From: ZC4RG30 sp039917615
GTDB taxonomy: Bacteria; Pseudomonadota; Gammaproteobacteria; Steroidobacterales; Steroidobacteraceae
Assembly (NCBI GenBank): GCA_039917615.1
Contig: JBDSJD010000017.1
Span: forward strand, 278,071-342,070
Length of the DNA stretch: 64,000 nt
Direction: 5' to 3'
The translations under genes were made by a program, and so were the position numbers. This document shows, piece by piece, positions 27,020 through 36,051 of the stretch; position 1 is the stretch's first letter, and each line of letters begins with the position of its first letter. The notes below the pieces were generated by a model that searched no databases, was not told the origin of the DNA, and saw only the letters and a program-made list of their open reading frames with translations.

Positions 27020-27756
27020 GCATCGCGCCCCGCCACCGCCATGGCTGCACCCACCACGCCGGCCGAAGCTCCAAGAGTGGCCGCACGCAGCGGGGCGCGC
27101 GAGCGCAACAGCGGACCAAATCGCTCGAAGTTCTCGCTGACACCGCCGCCGATGATGATCATGTCGGGCCAGAACAGGTTGTTGATGGCATCCAGATAGC
27201 GGCTGACCCGCTCGGCCCACTGCGGCCAATCAAGCTTTTCATCGGCGCGCGCGCGCGCGGAGGCTCGTTTTTCACCTTCGAAACCATCCACTTCAAGGTG
27301 ACCCAGCTCGGTGTTGGGAACCAGCCGCCCGTCCGTGAACAACGCCGAGCCGATGCCCGTGCCGAAAGTCAGCATCATGATCGTGCCGCGCGCTCCACGC
27401 GCGGCGCCCCAGCGCACTTCGGCAAGGCCCGCAGCATCGGCGTCGTTGAGCAGCGCTACCGTTCGGCCCAGGCGCTTGCGCAGCGCGGCTTCCGCGTTCA
27501 TGCCGAGCAGCGCCGCGTCGAGGTTGGCAGCCGTATGCACCACGCCGCCGAGAATTACCGAGGGCAGCGCGATTCCCACAGGTCCGTCGGGCAGCAGGGC
27601 ATTGGCGAGCGCGGCGATGCTGTTCAACAGAGGCTCGGCATGCGCGGGGGTGGGCACGCTATTTAGTTCCGTAAGCACCTTGCCGATCCGGATGTTTACT
27701 GGCGCGTATTTGATCGACGAGCCGCCGACATCCACGCCCAGCGCCACTGTTGTCAT
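27016..27756 (-). CDS. ppgK: Polyphosphate glucokinase (ROK family)
   Basis: 246 aa from ATG 27756, which overlaps the potI stop as ATGA; the upstream open frame is non-coding shadow. Phosphate-binding loop GVDVGGSSIKYA, second loop LTFGTGIGSALFTDGRL, and NTELGHLEVDG are the hallmarks of polyphosphate-dependent glucokinases. Phosphorylates glucose with polyphosphate (or ATP). A dinucleotide GC run at about 27244-27256 encodes ASARARAD. Its presence inside a polyamine operon is unexpected. Confidence 0.9.
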   Translation of the reverse strand: MTTVALGVDVGGSSIKYAPVNIRIGKVLTELNSVPTPAHAEPLLNSIAALANALLPDGPVGIALPSVILGGVVHTAANLDAALLGMNAEAALRKRLGRTVALLNDADAAGLAEVRWGAARGARGTIMMLTFGTGIGSALFTDGRLVPNTELGHLEVDGFEGEKRASARARADEKLDWPQWAERVSRYLDAINNLFWPDMIIIGGGVSENFERFGPLLRSRAPLRAATLGASAGVVGAAMAVAGRDA

Positions 27757-28601
27757 GAGGAACCTGCCTCGGCCATTCGAATCTCGTGTGCGCGACGTTT
27801 TTCTGCGCGTTTCATCCAGATCACCGAGATGATAACCCCGGTCGCCACGATCAGCACCATGACGGTTCCCAGCGCGTTGACATCCGGGGTCACGCCCAGC
27901 CGCACCTTCGAGAAAATCAATACCGGAAGTGTGGTGGATCCAGGACCGGCAACGAACTGCGAGATGACCACATCGTCCCAGGACAGCGTGAACGCAAGCA
28001 ACCACCCCGACACCAGCGCCGGAGAGATCAGTGGCAGCGTGATGCGCGCGAATACCTTGGCGGGGCGCGCACCCAGGTCCATCGCTGCTTCTTCCAGCGA
28101 TTCGTCAAAGGATGCCAGACGGGATTGCACGACGACCGTCACATAGGCCATGGAAAAAGTGATGTGGGCGATGATGATGGTCAGCATGCCGCGCCCTTTC
28201 GGCCAGCCCAGCAACTGCTCCATGGCAACGAACAGCAGCAGCATCGAAAAGCCCGTGACCACCTCGGGCATCACCAGGGGCGCAGTGCACATCCCTGCCA
28301 GCAGGCTGCGCCCGCGGAAGCGACCAAAGCGTGCCATGGCAATGCCGGCCAGAGTTCCGAGGAAGACGGCGCCGGTGGCGTTTATCGCAGCGATCTTCAC
28401 CGTCAGCCACGCCGCACGGAGGATCTGCTCGTTCTGGAACAGCGCCACATACCACTTGAGAGTCGGCGAGTTGGCTGAATCCCAGACGGTCACGAGCCTG
28501 GAATTGTTGAACGAAAACACGATCATCACCAGAATGGGCAGGTACAGGAACACGAAACCGGCGACCATCAGCGTGGAAACCAGGAAGCCGCGCCGCATCA
28601 T
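27753..28601 (-). CDS. potI: Putrescine/spermidine ABC transporter permease PotI
   Basis: 282 aa, six predicted transmembrane helices. N-terminal FLYLPILVMIVFSFNNSRL and the cytoplasmic EAA loop EEAAMDLGARPAKVFARITLPLI mark the polyamine/iron-type permease family; TLSWDDVVISQFVAGPGSTTLPV is characteristic of PotC/PotI. Pairs with PotH to form the channel. Overlaps both neighbours as ATGA. Confidence 0.94.
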   Translation of the reverse strand: MMRRGFLVSTLMVAGFVFLYLPILVMIVFSFNNSRLVTVWDSANSPTLKWYVALFQNEQILRAAWLTVKIAAINATGAVFLGTLAGIAMARFGRFRGRSLLAGMCTAPLVMPEVVTGFSMLLLFVAMEQLLGWPKGRGMLTIIIAHITFSMAYVTVVVQSRLASFDESLEEAAMDLGARPAKVFARITLPLISPALVSGWLLAFTLSWDDVVISQFVAGPGSTTLPVLIFSKVRLGVTPDVNALGTVMVLIVATGVIISVIWMKRAEKRRAHEIRMAEAGSS

Positions 28602-29587
28602 GTCGCCGCCAGGCCCGTACGGGCCTGCGTCCGCTGCAGCAGCATGATGGGCACCATCAGCAACAGCAGCATCACGATGGCCACCGCGCTTGCGACAGGC
28701 CAGTCGTTGTTGTTGAAGAATTCGTTGGAGAGCACCGCGCCGATCATCAGCTGGTCGGGACGCCCCAGCAACGAGGGGATGACGTACTCGCCCACGGCTG
28801 GAATAAATACCAGCAATGAACCTGCGATGATGCCGGCCCTCGACAGAGGGAGGGTGACGTGCAGGAAGCTGCGTAGCGGTCGCGCGCCCAGGTCTGCCGC
28901 CGCCTCAAGCAACGTGGGATCGTGCTTCTCCAGATTGGTGTACAGCGGCAGGATCATGAACGGCAGGTATGCATAGACGATCCCGATGTAAACCGCGAAA
29001 CTGGTCTGCATCATCTGGATGGGCTCGTCGATCAGCCCGACGGAGATCAGCAGGTTGTTGATCACGCCATTGTTACGCAACAGTCCCATCCACGCGTACA
29101 CACGCAGGAGGAATGAGGTCCAGAACGGCAGGATCACCAGCATCAGCAACAGGTTGCGCTGTGCCGGTGGCGCGCGCGCGATGCCCAGTGCCATGGGGTA
29201 GCCGATCAGCAGGCACAACAGTGTTGAGATCGCAGCAACTTTCAGCGAGCTCAACCAGGTCTGGATGTAGAGCGAATCGGTAAGCAGGAAACGGTAGTTT
29301 TCCGGATTCAGCAGCAGACCCATCCGGCCGTCGACCAATTCGACAAGCGGCGCGTAGGGAGGAATGGCGATCCGTTTCTCGGAGAAAGAGATTTTCAGAT
29401 CGATGAGGAAGGGCGCCAAGAAGAACAGCAGCAACCAGACGAGCGGGATGCCGATGACAATCCAGCGACCCGCGCCACTGCGGCGCAGCCATGGAACCCA
29501 GCGCGGAGGACCGAAGCGATGCCAGGCCAGCCAGAACGGCGCCCAGCGCTCGTGCTGGCGGGCGTAGGCGGGTATCTGGGCCGTCAT
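28598..29587 (-). CDS. potH: Putrescine/spermidine ABC transporter permease PotH
   Basis: 329 aa with an N-terminal cytoplasmic extension and six transmembrane segments. FFLAPFLIDLKISFSE, LLLMLVILPFWTSFLLRVYAW and the EAA loop EAAADLGARPLRSFLHVTLPLS match PotB/PotH. The large periplasmic loop after helix 1 (about residues 80-120) carries YIQTWLSSLKVA. Stop overlaps the potI start (ATGA); 7 nt after potG. Confidence 0.94.
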   Translation of the reverse strand: MTAQIPAYARQHERWAPFWLAWHRFGPPRWVPWLRRSGAGRWIVIGIPLVWLLLFFLAPFLIDLKISFSEKRIAIPPYAPLVELVDGRMGLLLNPENYRFLLTDSLYIQTWLSSLKVAAISTLLCLLIGYPMALGIARAPPAQRNLLLMLVILPFWTSFLLRVYAWMGLLRNNGVINNLLISVGLIDEPIQMMQTSFAVYIGIVYAYLPFMILPLYTNLEKHDPTLLEAAADLGARPLRSFLHVTLPLSRAGIIAGSLLVFIPAVGEYVIPSLLGRPDQLMIGAVLSNEFFNNNDWPVASAVAIVMLLLLMVPIMLLQRTQARTGLAAT

Positions 29588-29594
29588 GGCTGCA

Positions 29595-30731
29595 TCATCC
29601 CGCGCCCACCACCGGCGCGCCGCTGTCCCAGAGCAGGAACACCTCGTCGTCCCAGGTGAAACTCTCGCCGGCCTTGCGGGATGAATTGGTCTGCGTCACG
29701 CGCACTTCGCGCCCGGAGGGCAGCCGGACCATGTAGATGGACAGGTCTCCCATGTAGGCGATGTCCTTGATGGTGCCCCCCGCCCAGTTGTCAGGAGCAA
29801 CCGGACGTTCACGCTGCAGCAGAAGTTTTTCGGGGCGGATGGCCACCCAGAGCTGTGCATCCGGAGGCGCCGAGACACCATGATCCACATGCACTGGCAC
29901 CGGCAGGTCAGGGCAGCGTACGCGCACATACTCGGGCTCGTCCTCCACCAACTGGCCATCGAACAGGTTGACTGAGCCGATGAAATCCGCCACGAAACGC
30001 GTCAGTGGAAATTCGTAGATCTGCCGCGGCGTGCCGATCTGCACGATCCTGCCCTTGTTCATCACACCGATACGCGAAGCCAGCGTCATGGCCTCTTCCT
30101 GATCGTGCGTGACCACCACGAATGTGACACCGAGCCGCTCCTGGATCGCGATCAGCTCGAACTGCGTGTGCTCACGCAGTTTCTTGTCGAGTGCGCCGAG
30201 CGGCTCGTCGAGCAGCAGTAACTTGGGCCGCTTCACCAGCGCGCGCGCCAGCGCCACGCGCTGCCGCTGGCCACCGGAAAGCTGGTGCGGCTTGCGGCCG
30301 GCCAGCTCGCCGATCTTTACTACATCGAGGATCTCGGCCACCCGCTCGCGGATCTGCTGCTTTGGCAGCCCCTCCTGCTCCAGGCCGAAGGCCACGTTAC
30401 CGTACACCGTCATGTGCGGGAACAGCGCATACGACTGGAACATCATGTTCACGGGCCGCTCGTAGGGCGGAATGCCGGTCATGTCCTGCCCGTCGATGAG
30501 GATGCGCCCAGCAGAAGGCTTCTCGAAGCCGGCCAGCATGCGCAGCAACGTGGTCTTGCCACTGCCCGAGCCGCCCAGCAGGCAGAAGACTTCTCCGCGA
30601 TAGATGTCCAGCGTGACATCGTCCACGGCTGCGAAGTCGCCGAATCGTCTGGTTACCGCCTCGATGCGTACATAGGGCTTCTGAGTGGCATCGAGCCAGG
30701 GTGCAGGCAGCGGGCGCACGCCACCGGTCAT
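29595..30731 (-). CDS. potG: Putrescine/spermidine ABC transporter ATP-binding protein PotG
   Basis: 378 aa. Walker A GGSGSGKTT (about 53-61), signature LSGGQRQRVALARAL, Walker B LLLLDEPLGALD and the H-loop VTHDQEEAM; C-terminal TOBE domain about 290-375 (WVAIRPEKLLLQ, MVRLPSGREVRV). Energises PotH/PotI. Four nt downstream of potF. Confidence 0.96.
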   Translation of the reverse strand: MTGGVRPLPAPWLDATQKPYVRIEAVTRRFGDFAAVDDVTLDIYRGEVFCLLGGSGSGKTTLLRMLAGFEKPSAGRILIDGQDMTGIPPYERPVNMMFQSYALFPHMTVYGNVAFGLEQEGLPKQQIRERVAEILDVVKIGELAGRKPHQLSGGQRQRVALARALVKRPKLLLLDEPLGALDKKLREHTQFELIAIQERLGVTFVVVTHDQEEAMTLASRIGVMNKGRIVQIGTPRQIYEFPLTRFVADFIGSVNLFDGQLVEDEPEYVRVRCPDLPVPVHVDHGVSAPPDAQLWVAIRPEKLLLQRERPVAPDNWAGGTIKDIAYMGDLSIYMVRLPSGREVRVTQTNSSRKAGESFTWDDEVFLLWDSGAPVVGAG

Positions 30732-30735
30732 GGCG

Positions 30736-31896
30736 CTACTTGCCGGTCTTGAAGCGGGTCCAGGTGCGATTGAGATTGCGGGTAAAATCCGCCGACCGCG
30801 CCAGGTTCGGGTACATATGCTTCTGCACTTCGGCGGTCGGATAGATGTGCGGATTGCCGATGATCTCCTTGTCGATCAGGTCGTAGGCCGCCTTGTTCGG
30901 CGAAGCATAGGTGACGAAGTTGGTGTTCTTCGCAGCCACTTCCTTGCGCAGCAGGTAGTCGATGAACAGGTGGGCGTTCTTCGGGTGCCTGGCATCCTTG
31001 GGTACCGCCAGCATGTCGAAGAACATGACCGCACCTTCCTTCGGGATGTGATAGGTGATGGTGAACTTCTTCTTGTTCTCCTCGGCGCGGGTTGCCGCCA
31101 TGCCCACGTCACCGCTCCAGCCCATGGCCAGGCAGATTTCGCCGGCTGCCAGATCGTCGAGGTAGCCCGCCGACTTGATCTCCTTGACGTACGGACGGAT
31201 TGCCATCAGCACCTTCTCGGCCGCCGCCAGGTCTTCCTGCTTCTCGCTCATCGCATCCTTGCCGAGGTAGATAAGCACGGTGGCCACGACCTCGTCAGGT
31301 GCATCGAGAATGGTCACGCCGCACTTCTGGAAGTTCCTGACCACGTTCGGGTCGTAGAACATTGCGAAACTGTCGGTGGGCGCATTGGGCATGGCCTTGG
31401 CGATTTGCTGCTCGTTGAAGCCGATGCCGGAAGTGCCCCAGAAGTAGGGGACCGAATGGGCATTGTCCCGGTCGTGCTTCGCGGTGATTGCGGAAATCGC
31501 CGGGTCGAGGTTGGTCAGGTTCGGGATCAGCGCCTTGTCGAGCTTCTGGAACACACCTGCCTGGATCTGTTTTTCCAGAAAGGAGGCCGACGGCACGACC
31601 ACGTCATAGCCGGTGTTTCCGGAGAGCAGCTTGGCGGTCAGCAGTTCATTGCCGTCGAAGGTGTCGTAATTCACCTTGATGCCGGTCTCTTTGGTGAAAT
31701 CCTCCAGAATGGACTTGTCGACGTAGTCCACCCAGTTGTAGACATTGAGCACCTTCTCGTCGTCCATCTGGCCCGGCGTCGAGACGGCAGCAGGCGCTTT
31801 TTCAACAGCAGCTTCCGGCGTTTCTGCCTTCTTGGCACAGGCGGCCAGAGCGGCGAGCGCCGCGAAAGCTGTGAGGTATCGCAGATTCAGAGACAT
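30736..31896 (-). CDS. potF: Putrescine-binding protein PotF, predicted lipoprotein
   Basis: 386 aa from ATG 31896; the open frame extends far upstream but only as shadow of spuC. N-terminus has a lipobox (LAALAAC, Cys20) followed by a charged Ala/Glu linker, so this periplasmic binding protein is probably membrane-tethered, unusual for Gram-negative PotF. Core: LNVYNWVDYVDKSILEDFTKETGIKVNYDTF, YDVVVPSASFLEKQI, MGWSGDVGMA. Delivers putrescine to PotHI. 74 nt after spuC. Confidence 0.94.
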   Translation of the reverse strand: MSLNLRYLTAFAALAALAACAKKAETPEAAVEKAPAAVSTPGQMDDEKVLNVYNWVDYVDKSILEDFTKETGIKVNYDTFDGNELLTAKLLSGNTGYDVVVPSASFLEKQIQAGVFQKLDKALIPNLTNLDPAISAITAKHDRDNAHSVPYFWGTSGIGFNEQQIAKAMPNAPTDSFAMFYDPNVVRNFQKCGVTILDAPDEVVATVLIYLGKDAMSEKQEDLAAAEKVLMAIRPYVKEIKSAGYLDDLAAGEICLAMGWSGDVGMAATRAEENKKKFTITYHIPKEGAVMFFDMLAVPKDARHPKNAHLFIDYLLRKEVAAKNTNFVTYASPNKAAYDLIDKEIIGNPHIYPTAEVQKHMYPNLARSADFTRNLNRTWTRFKTGK

Positions 31897-31970
31897 ATCG
31901 GACTCCCATTCAACAGAAAAGTTTTGCGCGACAACCGGTAGCGCAGCGCCGGGGATCGGGCCATTACCAA

Positions 31971-33350
31971 CTATAGCCAGCCATCTTCCTTCAGGCCAGC
32001 CAGAGTCAGATCCAGCGTGCGCCAGGCTTTCTCGACCAGCTCGTCGACCTCGGTCGGAGTGATCACCAGCGGCGGCGCGATGATCATGGTGTCGCGCGTG
32101 GCGCGCATGACCAGGCCGTTGGCGATGGCGTTGTCGCGACAGCGTTCGCCCACCTTGCCACGCGGTTCGAACCAGATCCTCGGGTCCTTGTGCTTGACCA
32201 GCTCCAGCGCTCCCAGCAGCCCCAACCCCCGCGCCTCGCCAACCAGCGGATGCGCGGCAAGCTCCGCCCAGCAACGCTGCAGGTAGGGCCCGGCAGTATC
32301 CCGCACATGCTCGACGAGCTTCTCGCGCTGGATGATCCCGATGTTTGCCAGCGCCACCGCCGCGCACACCGGATGCGCGGAGTAGGTAAAGCCATGCGCA
32401 ACCTCGCCGCCTTTGGCAATGATGGTCTTCGCAACGCGGTCGCCGACCATCACTGCGCCGATGGGCAGGTAGCCGGATGAGAGTGCCTTGGCCATCGACA
32501 TCAGGTCGGGGCGAGTGCCGTAGTGTTCGCAGCCAAACCACTGGCCGGTGCGGCCGAAGCCGCAGATCACCTCATCCGACACCAGCAGGATGCCGTAGCG
32601 GTCGCAGATGCGCTGGATCTCGGGCCAGTAGGTCTCAGGCGGAATGATGACACCACCGGCGCCCTGAATAGGTTCGCCGATGAATGCCGCGACACGCTCC
32701 GGACCGTGCTCCAGGATCGCTGCTTCCAGCTCGCGCGCGGCAGCGAGGCCGAATTCGGCTGGCAGCACAGAGCCACCTCGCTCGAACCAGTACGGCTGGT
32801 TGATGTGTTCGACACCCGCCATTGGCAGCAGCCCCTGCTCGTGCATGAACTTCATGCCGCCAAGGCTGGCGCCGGCGATGGTGCTGCCGTGATAGCCGTT
32901 CCAGCGACTGATGATGACATTGCGTTCTGGTTCGCCTTCCAGCTGCCAGTAGCGCCGCACCAGCCGGATGATGGTGTCGATAGACTCACTGCCCGAGCCG
33001 GTGAAGAACACATGCTGGAACTGCGGCGGCGTGACTTCCGCAAGCTTCGCGGCAAGTTCGATGCCCGGAGGCGTGGCGCATTGGAAGAAGCTGTTGTAGT
33101 AAGGCAGTTCATTCATCTGCCGCGCGGCAACGTCGGCCAGTTCTTTGCGGCCATAGCCAACCGCCACGCACCACAGGCCCGACATGCCGTCGAGCAGCTT
33201 GCGGCCTTCGCCGTCGTACAGATAGACGCCCTCGCCACGCGTGATGATGCGCGTGCCACGTTCGCCGATCTGCTTCGAATCCGAAAACGGGTGCAGGAAA
33301 TGCGCAGCGTCCAGCTGCTGCCAGTGTCGGAACTGTTCCTGCTGGTCCAT
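31971..33350 (-). CDS. spuC: Putrescine/polyamine aminotransferase (SpuC-type)
   Basis: 459 aa class III aminotransferase. HFLHPFSDSKQIGERGTRI at the N-terminus is typical of SpuC; PLP pocket: FTGSGSESIDTIIRL, NGYHGSTIAGASLGGMK, SDEVICGFGRTGQWFG and catalytic lysine SMAKALSSGYLPIGAV. Converts putrescine plus pyruvate to 4-aminobutanal plus alanine, a route parallel to PuuA. In the operon between puuA (24 nt) and potF. Confidence 0.93.
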   Translation of the reverse strand: MDQQEQFRHWQQLDAAHFLHPFSDSKQIGERGTRIITRGEGVYLYDGEGRKLLDGMSGLWCVAVGYGRKELADVAARQMNELPYYNSFFQCATPPGIELAAKLAEVTPPQFQHVFFTGSGSESIDTIIRLVRRYWQLEGEPERNVIISRWNGYHGSTIAGASLGGMKFMHEQGLLPMAGVEHINQPYWFERGGSVLPAEFGLAAARELEAAILEHGPERVAAFIGEPIQGAGGVIIPPETYWPEIQRICDRYGILLVSDEVICGFGRTGQWFGCEHYGTRPDLMSMAKALSSGYLPIGAVMVGDRVAKTIIAKGGEVAHGFTYSAHPVCAAVALANIGIIQREKLVEHVRDTAGPYLQRCWAELAAHPLVGEARGLGLLGALELVKHKDPRIWFEPRGKVGERCRDNAIANGLVMRATRDTMIIAPPLVITPTEVDELVEKAWRTLDLTLAGLKEDGWL

Positions 33351-33374
33351 ACGCCCCCCGGATTCTGCAGCTTG

Positions 33375-34715
33375 CTACACGTTCAGCAACAAATGCTCGC
33401 GCTCCCAAGAGCTGATTACCTGCAGGAACACTTCGTATTCCGCCGTCTTCACGATGGAGAATGCGGCCACGAACGGCTCGCCCAGCAGCTTGATCAGCGG
33501 CTCACACTCGCCCAGGCGGCGCAGCGCGCTATCGAGCGCGCGGGGCAGCGCGAATGGCAGGTCATGCGCGCTGATGGCAATCGGGTCGGTGGGTCTGAGG
33601 TTCTCGATCATGCCCAGATAGCCGCAGGCCAGCGATGCCGCGATGGCCAGATACGGATTCGCATCGGCTCCCCCGACGCGATTTTCCACGCGGCGCGATT
33701 CCGGAGTTGAAACCGGCACGCGCAGACCACAGGTGCGGTTGTCATAGCCCCACTGCACATTGATGGGCGCCAGCGCCGCGCGCGTGATGCGGCGATAGGA
33801 ATTCACATTCGGTGCAAACAGCGACATCGCGGCCGGCAGATACTTCTGCAGCCCCGCTATGTGTGCAAAGAACAGCTCGGACGGATTGCCATCGGCATTG
33901 CTGAAGATGTTCTTGCGGGTCTTTTTGTCGAGGATGCTCTGGTGGATATGCATGGCACTGCCGGGTTCCTTGGCATGCGGCTTGGCCATGAACGTGGTGT
34001 ACATCTTGTGGCGCAGTGCCGCTTCGCGCGCGGTGCGCTTGAAGAGGAAGGCCTGGTCGGCGAGATCCAGTGGATCGCCGTGCAACAGATTGATCTCCAT
34101 CTGTGCCGGGCCGTCTTCATGGATCAACGTGTCGATCTCGATGTCCTGCGCCTCGCAGAAGGCATAGATGTCGTCGAACAACGGATCGAACTCGTTGACG
34201 GCCGCGATGCTGTAGCTCTGACGGCCTGGTTCGGCGCGCCCGGAACGTCCCACTGGTGGCTTCAGGGGATAGTCCGCGTCGATGTTCGGCTCGATGAGGT
34301 AGAACTCAAGCTCTGGCGCGATCACCGGTTCCCAGCCGCGCTCTGCATACAGCTCCAGCACATGCCTCAGCACATGCCGTGGCGCCATGGTCACCGGCCT
34401 GCCATCGGAATAGAAACAGTCGTGGATGACCTGCGCCGTGGGCTCTGCGGCCCAGGGCACCACGCGCACCGTGCGAGTGTCTGCCCTGAGCACGATGTCA
34501 ATTTCCGCCGGGCTCATCGCGGTCGAGGTATCGGCGGGATAGTCGCCGGTCACTGTCTGCAGGAAGATGCTTTCCGGCAGGCGCATGCCTTCGTCCGCTG
34601 CGAACTTCTGCGCGGGCATGATCTTGCCGCGCGCGATGCCGGCCATGTCCGGAATGATGCCCTCGACCTCGGAGATGCCGCGGTCGCGGAAAAACTGATG
34701 GATATCGTTCGTCAT
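33375..34715 (-). CDS. puuA: Gamma-glutamylputrescine synthetase
   Basis: 446 aa glutamine-synthetase fold from ATG 34715. Catalytic elements intact: APELEFYLIEPN, HEDGPAQMEINLLHGD, GSAMHIHQSILD (His256, His258), NSYRRITRAALAP, WGYDNRTCGLRVP and ENRVGGADANPYL. Ligates glutamate to putrescine using ATP, first step of the Puu pathway. Four nt downstream of puuD. Serves as the reference for the deletion in the homologous remnant at 35635-36051. Confidence 0.94.
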   Translation of the reverse strand: MTNDIHQFFRDRGISEVEGIIPDMAGIARGKIMPAQKFAADEGMRLPESIFLQTVTGDYPADTSTAMSPAEIDIVLRADTRTVRVVPWAAEPTAQVIHDCFYSDGRPVTMAPRHVLRHVLELYAERGWEPVIAPELEFYLIEPNIDADYPLKPPVGRSGRAEPGRQSYSIAAVNEFDPLFDDIYAFCEAQDIEIDTLIHEDGPAQMEINLLHGDPLDLADQAFLFKRTAREAALRHKMYTTFMAKPHAKEPGSAMHIHQSILDKKTRKNIFSNADGNPSELFFAHIAGLQKYLPAAMSLFAPNVNSYRRITRAALAPINVQWGYDNRTCGLRVPVSTPESRRVENRVGGADANPYLAIAASLACGYLGMIENLRPTDPIAISAHDLPFALPRALDSALRRLGECEPLIKLLGEPFVAAFSIVKTAEYEVFLQVISSWEREHLLLNV

Positions 34716-34719
34716 ACAA

Positions 34720-35484
34720 TCACCTGTTCGTATCCTGCGCAGCGCGCTCACGCGCCGCATCGCCAAATGCCTTGAAAAGCGCGGTGGAGAACGGGCTCTC
34801 CTGCGTCTTCCATTCCGGGTGCCACTGCACCGCCAGCGCGAAACGTCGCGCATCGCTCACGCGAAAGGCTTCGATGAGCCCATCATCCGCGCGCGCTTCC
34901 TCGATCAGGCCAGCGCCAAGCTTGCGCACACCCTGGTGATGCAGCGAATTCACCATGATTCGCGATGCACCACCGATTGCCGCCAGCATTCCGCCCGCAA
35001 CGAGCGTGACGGCATGCGCTTCACCGTATTGCTCATCCAGCGGCGCGCTGCTGTCTTCGTGATGCGTCGCCTGCCCCGGCACTTCATGCACGTGCTGCCA
35101 GAGCGTGCCGCCGAAGGCGACGTTCATCTCCTGAAAGCCGCGGCAGATCGCGAGCACCGGCACACCTGCAGCGATGGCGCGCGGAATCAACGCCAGGGTG
35201 GTGGCGTCGCGCTCCGGATCATGCAGCGTGCCGGGGCGGCTGGCGTCGCCGCCGTAGCGCTGCGGCTCGACGTTCGAGGGACTGCCGGGGAACAGCAGGC
35301 CATCCAGCGCATCGACCAGCGCAGGCAGGCCCAGTTCATCTCCCAGCGAGGGAATCACGAGCGGCAGGGCACCGGCCTGGCGCAGCACTGCGGTGATGTA
35401 TTTCTCCCCCACCGCGTGAAACGGATGCGGACCGAGCATGCGCCGGTCGGCGGGGATTCCAATGATGGGTCTGCGGGCAGACAT
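34720..35484 (-). CDS. puuD: Gamma-glutamyl-gamma-aminobutyrate hydrolase family protein
   Basis: 254 aa class I glutamine-amidotransferase-like hydrolase. Nucleophile elbow LAICRGFQEMN (Cys114), NSLHHQGVRKLG, and the His-Glu of QWHPEW complete the triad. Releases GABA from gamma-glutamyl-GABA, last step of the Puu pathway. First gene of the long minus-strand polyamine operon (puuD to the trans-sulfuration gene at 24.7 kb), divergent from the glutamine synthetase remnant. Confidence 0.93.
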   Translation of the reverse strand: MSARRPIIGIPADRRMLGPHPFHAVGEKYITAVLRQAGALPLVIPSLGDELGLPALVDALDGLLFPGSPSNVEPQRYGGDASRPGTLHDPERDATTLALIPRAIAAGVPVLAICRGFQEMNVAFGGTLWQHVHEVPGQATHHEDSSAPLDEQYGEAHAVTLVAGGMLAAIGGASRIMVNSLHHQGVRKLGAGLIEEARADDGLIEAFRVSDARRFALAVQWHPEWKTQESPFSTALFKAFGDAARERAAQDTNR

Positions 35485-35634
35485 GGCTGCTGGGGCTGTC
35501 TAATATGTTCAACGGAAGTACGGCCAGAACGGGCAGTACGATCGACAATCATTACACCACAAGGCACCCCTCACCTGCCGGCAATTCCTCCGGAATGTTG
35601 CGCAAGTCTTCGAAAATACTGGGGAAAATCGGTT
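35485..35634. promoter_or_regulatory. Divergent polyamine promoter region
   Basis: 150 nt between puuD (minus) and the glutamine synthetase remnant/puuB pair (plus). Must carry the promoter for the 11-kb minus-strand operon. It contains ATCGACAA at 35541-35548; the same octamer occurs at 50326-50333 in the gap beside the puuR-like gene. That makes it a weak candidate for the regulator's site. No -10/-35 could be assigned with confidence. Confidence 0.4.
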
Positions 35635-36051
35635 ATGTCGCAAGAACTGAACGCATTCCTTGCGGCGCGACCTGAACTGCATTTCATCGACCTGCTGCTG
35701 CACGACCTGCACGGGGTGGACCGCGGCAAACGGATCGATATCGCAGAAGCCAACCCTTATCTCGTGGTCAGCTGGATACTGCGTGGATTGCTGCAAGGAC
35801 TGACCGATCAACGCAAGCCACGTGCACCACTGGAAGGTAACGCCTACACCGGCACGCAGCAGCAGGGCGAGCCTCTGCCGCGCTACTGGCCCACGGCGCT
35901 GGATCGACTCGACCAAAGCCGCTTCGCGCGTGAGCTGCTGGGAGCGGATCTGCACCGGCTGTATGGCATGGTGAAACGGCACGAGCTCGACGAGTTCAAC
36001 TCGCATGTCACTGCGCGGGAATGCGCGGCGTATCTGCCCGCGTTGTCATGA
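35635..36051 (+). pseudogene. Internally deleted glutamine synthetase (PuuA-like) remnant
   Basis: 138 aa open frame from ATG 35635. Residues 1-36 (LHFIDLLLHDLHGVDRGKRID) match the N-terminus of PuuA-type glutamine synthetases, and residues 38-138 (EANPYLVVSWILRGLLQGLT, PLEGNAYTG, RYWPTALDRLDQSRF, KRHELDEFNSHVT) match the C-terminal 100 residues. About 315 residues between them, containing the whole ATP/glutamate active site, are missing at an in-frame junction near codon 37. It cannot be an active synthetase. Its stop overlaps puuB (ATGA), so it may persist as a translated leader. Alternatively a dominant or scaffold peptide; pseudogene is the simplest reading. Confidence 0.85.

Noticed and set aside
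27244..27256. GC dinucleotide run in ppgK as a phase-variable repeat
   Set aside because: Short, in a high-GC gene, encodes ordinary Ala/Arg residues; no evidence of slippage.
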